Origin: Brucella pseudintermedia | Lineage (GTDB): Bacteria > Pseudomonadota > Alphaproteobacteria > Rhizobiales > Rhizobiaceae | Direction: 5' to 3' | Length of the DNA: 64,000 nucleotides | Assembly (NCBI RefSeq): GCF_008932435.1 | Contig: NZ_WBWE01000004.1 | Span: forward strand, 124,001-188,000 | In this document: one piece after another, positions 62,909 through 64,000 of the stretch | Numbering within the stretch: position 1 is the first letter of the stretch | How the letters are laid out: each line of letters begins with the position of its first letter | The notes under the pieces: model-generated | Seen by the model: only the letters and a program-made list of their open reading frames with translations | Databases searched by the model: none | Told to the model about the DNA's origin: nothing | Translations under genes and position numbers: made by a program

Positions 62909-64000
62909 GTGCAAAGTTCGATCGAAGAAACAATTCCGGCGGGGGACGCGGGCTATAAGCCCGCTGGCTGGGGTGAGCTTCTAAGCGGTAAAAATGGCCT
63001 CTATGCCCTGGCTTTGGCTGGTGGGGTCACGCTCCACGCGGTCAATATGTACATCGCGACCACAGTCATGCCGAGCGTGGTGCAGGATATTGGCGGCATG
63101 GATTTCTATGCTTGGGCCACGACCTTGTTCGTCGTTACATCCATTCTGGGCGCCGCACTCACTGCGCGGCTTCTGAAAAGCGCCGGTCCAAGGGGCGCCT
63201 ATGTCGTGGCGACCCTGCTGTTCGCGGCCGGTACGCTGATTTCATCTCTGGCGATCAATATGCCGGTGATGCTGGTGGGGCGGAGCGTGCAGGGCCTTGG
63301 CGGCGGCTTCCTTTATGCGCTTGCCTATGGCCTGACCCGTGTCGTACTGCCAGAGCGTCTGTGGGGCAGGGCCATTGGGCTCATTTCCGCGATGTTTGGC
63401 GTGGCGACACTGATCGGTCCGGCGATTGGCGGCATCTTTGCCGAATATGGCGCATGGCGCGCCGCGTTCTGGTCGTTGCTGCCCGTTTCTGGCCTTTTCG
63501 CTGTGGTCGCATTCGCAACAATGCCGCGCTCGAGCTGGGACAAGAATGAGCGCGTTTCCATTCCCGTTCTTCAACTCATCCTTTTGACCGGCGCTGTCCT
63601 TGCGGTGTCAGCAGGCAGCCTGTCTCAGGAGACGCTATGGAAGATCGTTGGACTGGGGGCTGCGATATTCATGATTGCCGTCATTGCGGTCGTGGACCGC
63701 GACGCCAAGGCCCGCCTCCTGCCGCGCCGCTCGTTCAGCCTGTCGATGCCGCTGGGTGCGCTTTACCTTACAATCGCGCTTTTGATGCTCAGCATGCAGC
63801 CCGAAATATACGTGCCCTACCTGCTTCAGCACCTGCATGACCAGTCTCCGCTATGGGCGGGATATCTGGCGGCACTGATGGCCATTGGCTGGACTGTGGC
63901 ATCCTTCCTCAGTTCCAAATGGCAGGAGAAGGGCGGCGACAAACTTGTCGTGGCGGGCCCCATCCTTGCGCTCGCGGGCCTCGTATTGCTCGCCATATTC
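62909..64000 (+). CDS. MFS drug-efflux transporter under SoxR control (partial, right end cut)
   Basis: The frame opens at GTG 62909, seven bases after GGAGG, and has no stop before the window ends (364 residues seen). N-terminal residues read MQSSIEETIPAGDAGYKPAG, with the first span near residue 30. The landmarks MYIATTVMPSVVQDIGG (span 1) and GRSVQGLGGGFLYALAYGLT resemble DHA-type drug exporters of 14 spans. Pumps of this type are common direct SoxR targets. The C-terminus, probably a hundred or so residues, is outside the window. Confidence 0.88.
   Translation, partial: MQSSIEETIPAGDAGYKPAGWGELLSGKNGLYALALAGGVTLHAVNMYIATTVMPSVVQDIGGMDFYAWATTLFVVTSILGAALTARLLKSAGPRGAYVVATLLFAAGTLISSLAINMPVMLVGRSVQGLGGGFLYALAYGLTRVVLPERLWGRAIGLISAMFGVATLIGPAIGGIFAEYGAWRAAFWSLLPVSGLFAVVAFATMPRSSWDKNERVSIPVLQLILLTGAVLAVSAGSLSQETLWKIVGLGAAIFMIAVIAVVDRDAKARLLPRRSFSLSMPLGALYLTIALLMLSMQPEIYVPYLLQHLHDQSPLWAGYLAALMAIGWTVASFLSSKWQEKGGDKLVVAGPILALAGLVLLAIF

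Overview
The window looks like a piece of a Brucella/Ochrobactrum-type alphaproteobacterial replicon, probably the second chromosome. It carries the complete erythritol locus in the Brucella/rhizobial arrangement, the tail of a nitrate-reductase-like cluster, a rhizobial-type trehalose (thu) operon, a carnitine degradation pair and rhizobial-style intergenic repeats, all at high G+C. I see no rRNA, tRNA, insertion sequence, phage or CRISPR array. The assignment rests on gene content and order recalled from these genera, not on a database search.

Layout. 1-0.7 kb: end of a probable nitrate respiration operon. 0.7-3.7 kb: a GntR regulator, a DapA-family lyase and an Ldh-family dehydrogenase. 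4.0-5.7 kb: pseudoazurin and NnrS behind a perfect FNR box. 6.1-10.2 kb: tkt-fbp-fba. 10.3-17.4 kb (minus strand): eryA-eryB-eryC-eryD, a DeoR regulator, eryH (tpiA) and eryI (rpiB). 18.1-22.5 kb: a divergent ABC importer. 22.7-26.9 kb: a second polyol module (DeoR regulator, FGGY kinase, GlpD-like dehydrogenase). 26.9-31.9 kb: a cupin, choline-binding ChoX and carnitine catabolism (regulator, BKACE, dehydrogenase-thioesterase fusion). 32.0-35.7 kb: a TetR-controlled drug-efflux-type ABC exporter. 35.7-41.0 kb: an MFS pump, aldo/keto reductase, LysR regulator and BacA-like ABC protein. 41.1-42.3 kb: a Xre/RES toxin-antitoxin pair. 42.3-46.6 kb: a catabolic cluster of unknown substrate (isocitrate-lyase family, SDR, MFS, GntR). 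46.6-47.5 kb: a CDF transporter. 47.7-55.1 kb: thuR and thuEFGKAB. 55.2-60.9 kb: permease plus iron alcohol dehydrogenase, an AraC regulator and leuA with a leucine-rich leader. 60.9-64.0 kb: a SoxR locus with cytochrome c, flavin reductase and an MFS pump cut by the window end.

How the parts work together. Erythritol enters by the ABC importer. EryA phosphorylates it, EryB oxidises it, and EryC, EryH and EryI isomerise the product to erythrose-4-phosphate. Transketolase, aldolase and fructose bisphosphatase next door can then recycle tetrose and triose phosphates into fructose-6-phosphate. ATCACA repeats shared by the tkt promoter and the promoter of the DeoR gene suggest that the arms are co-regulated. 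Choline, carnitine and trehalose uptake or use fit an osmolyte-rich host or soil niche.

The signals I find most worth checking are paired or perfect operator-like palindromes next to their likely regulators (two identical SoxR boxes, ThuR sites, candidate EryD and EryR sites, the TetR and LysR sites), the second polyol module whose substrate is unknown, the leucine-rich leader before leuA, and the inverted repeat copies that bracket the flavin reductase gene.
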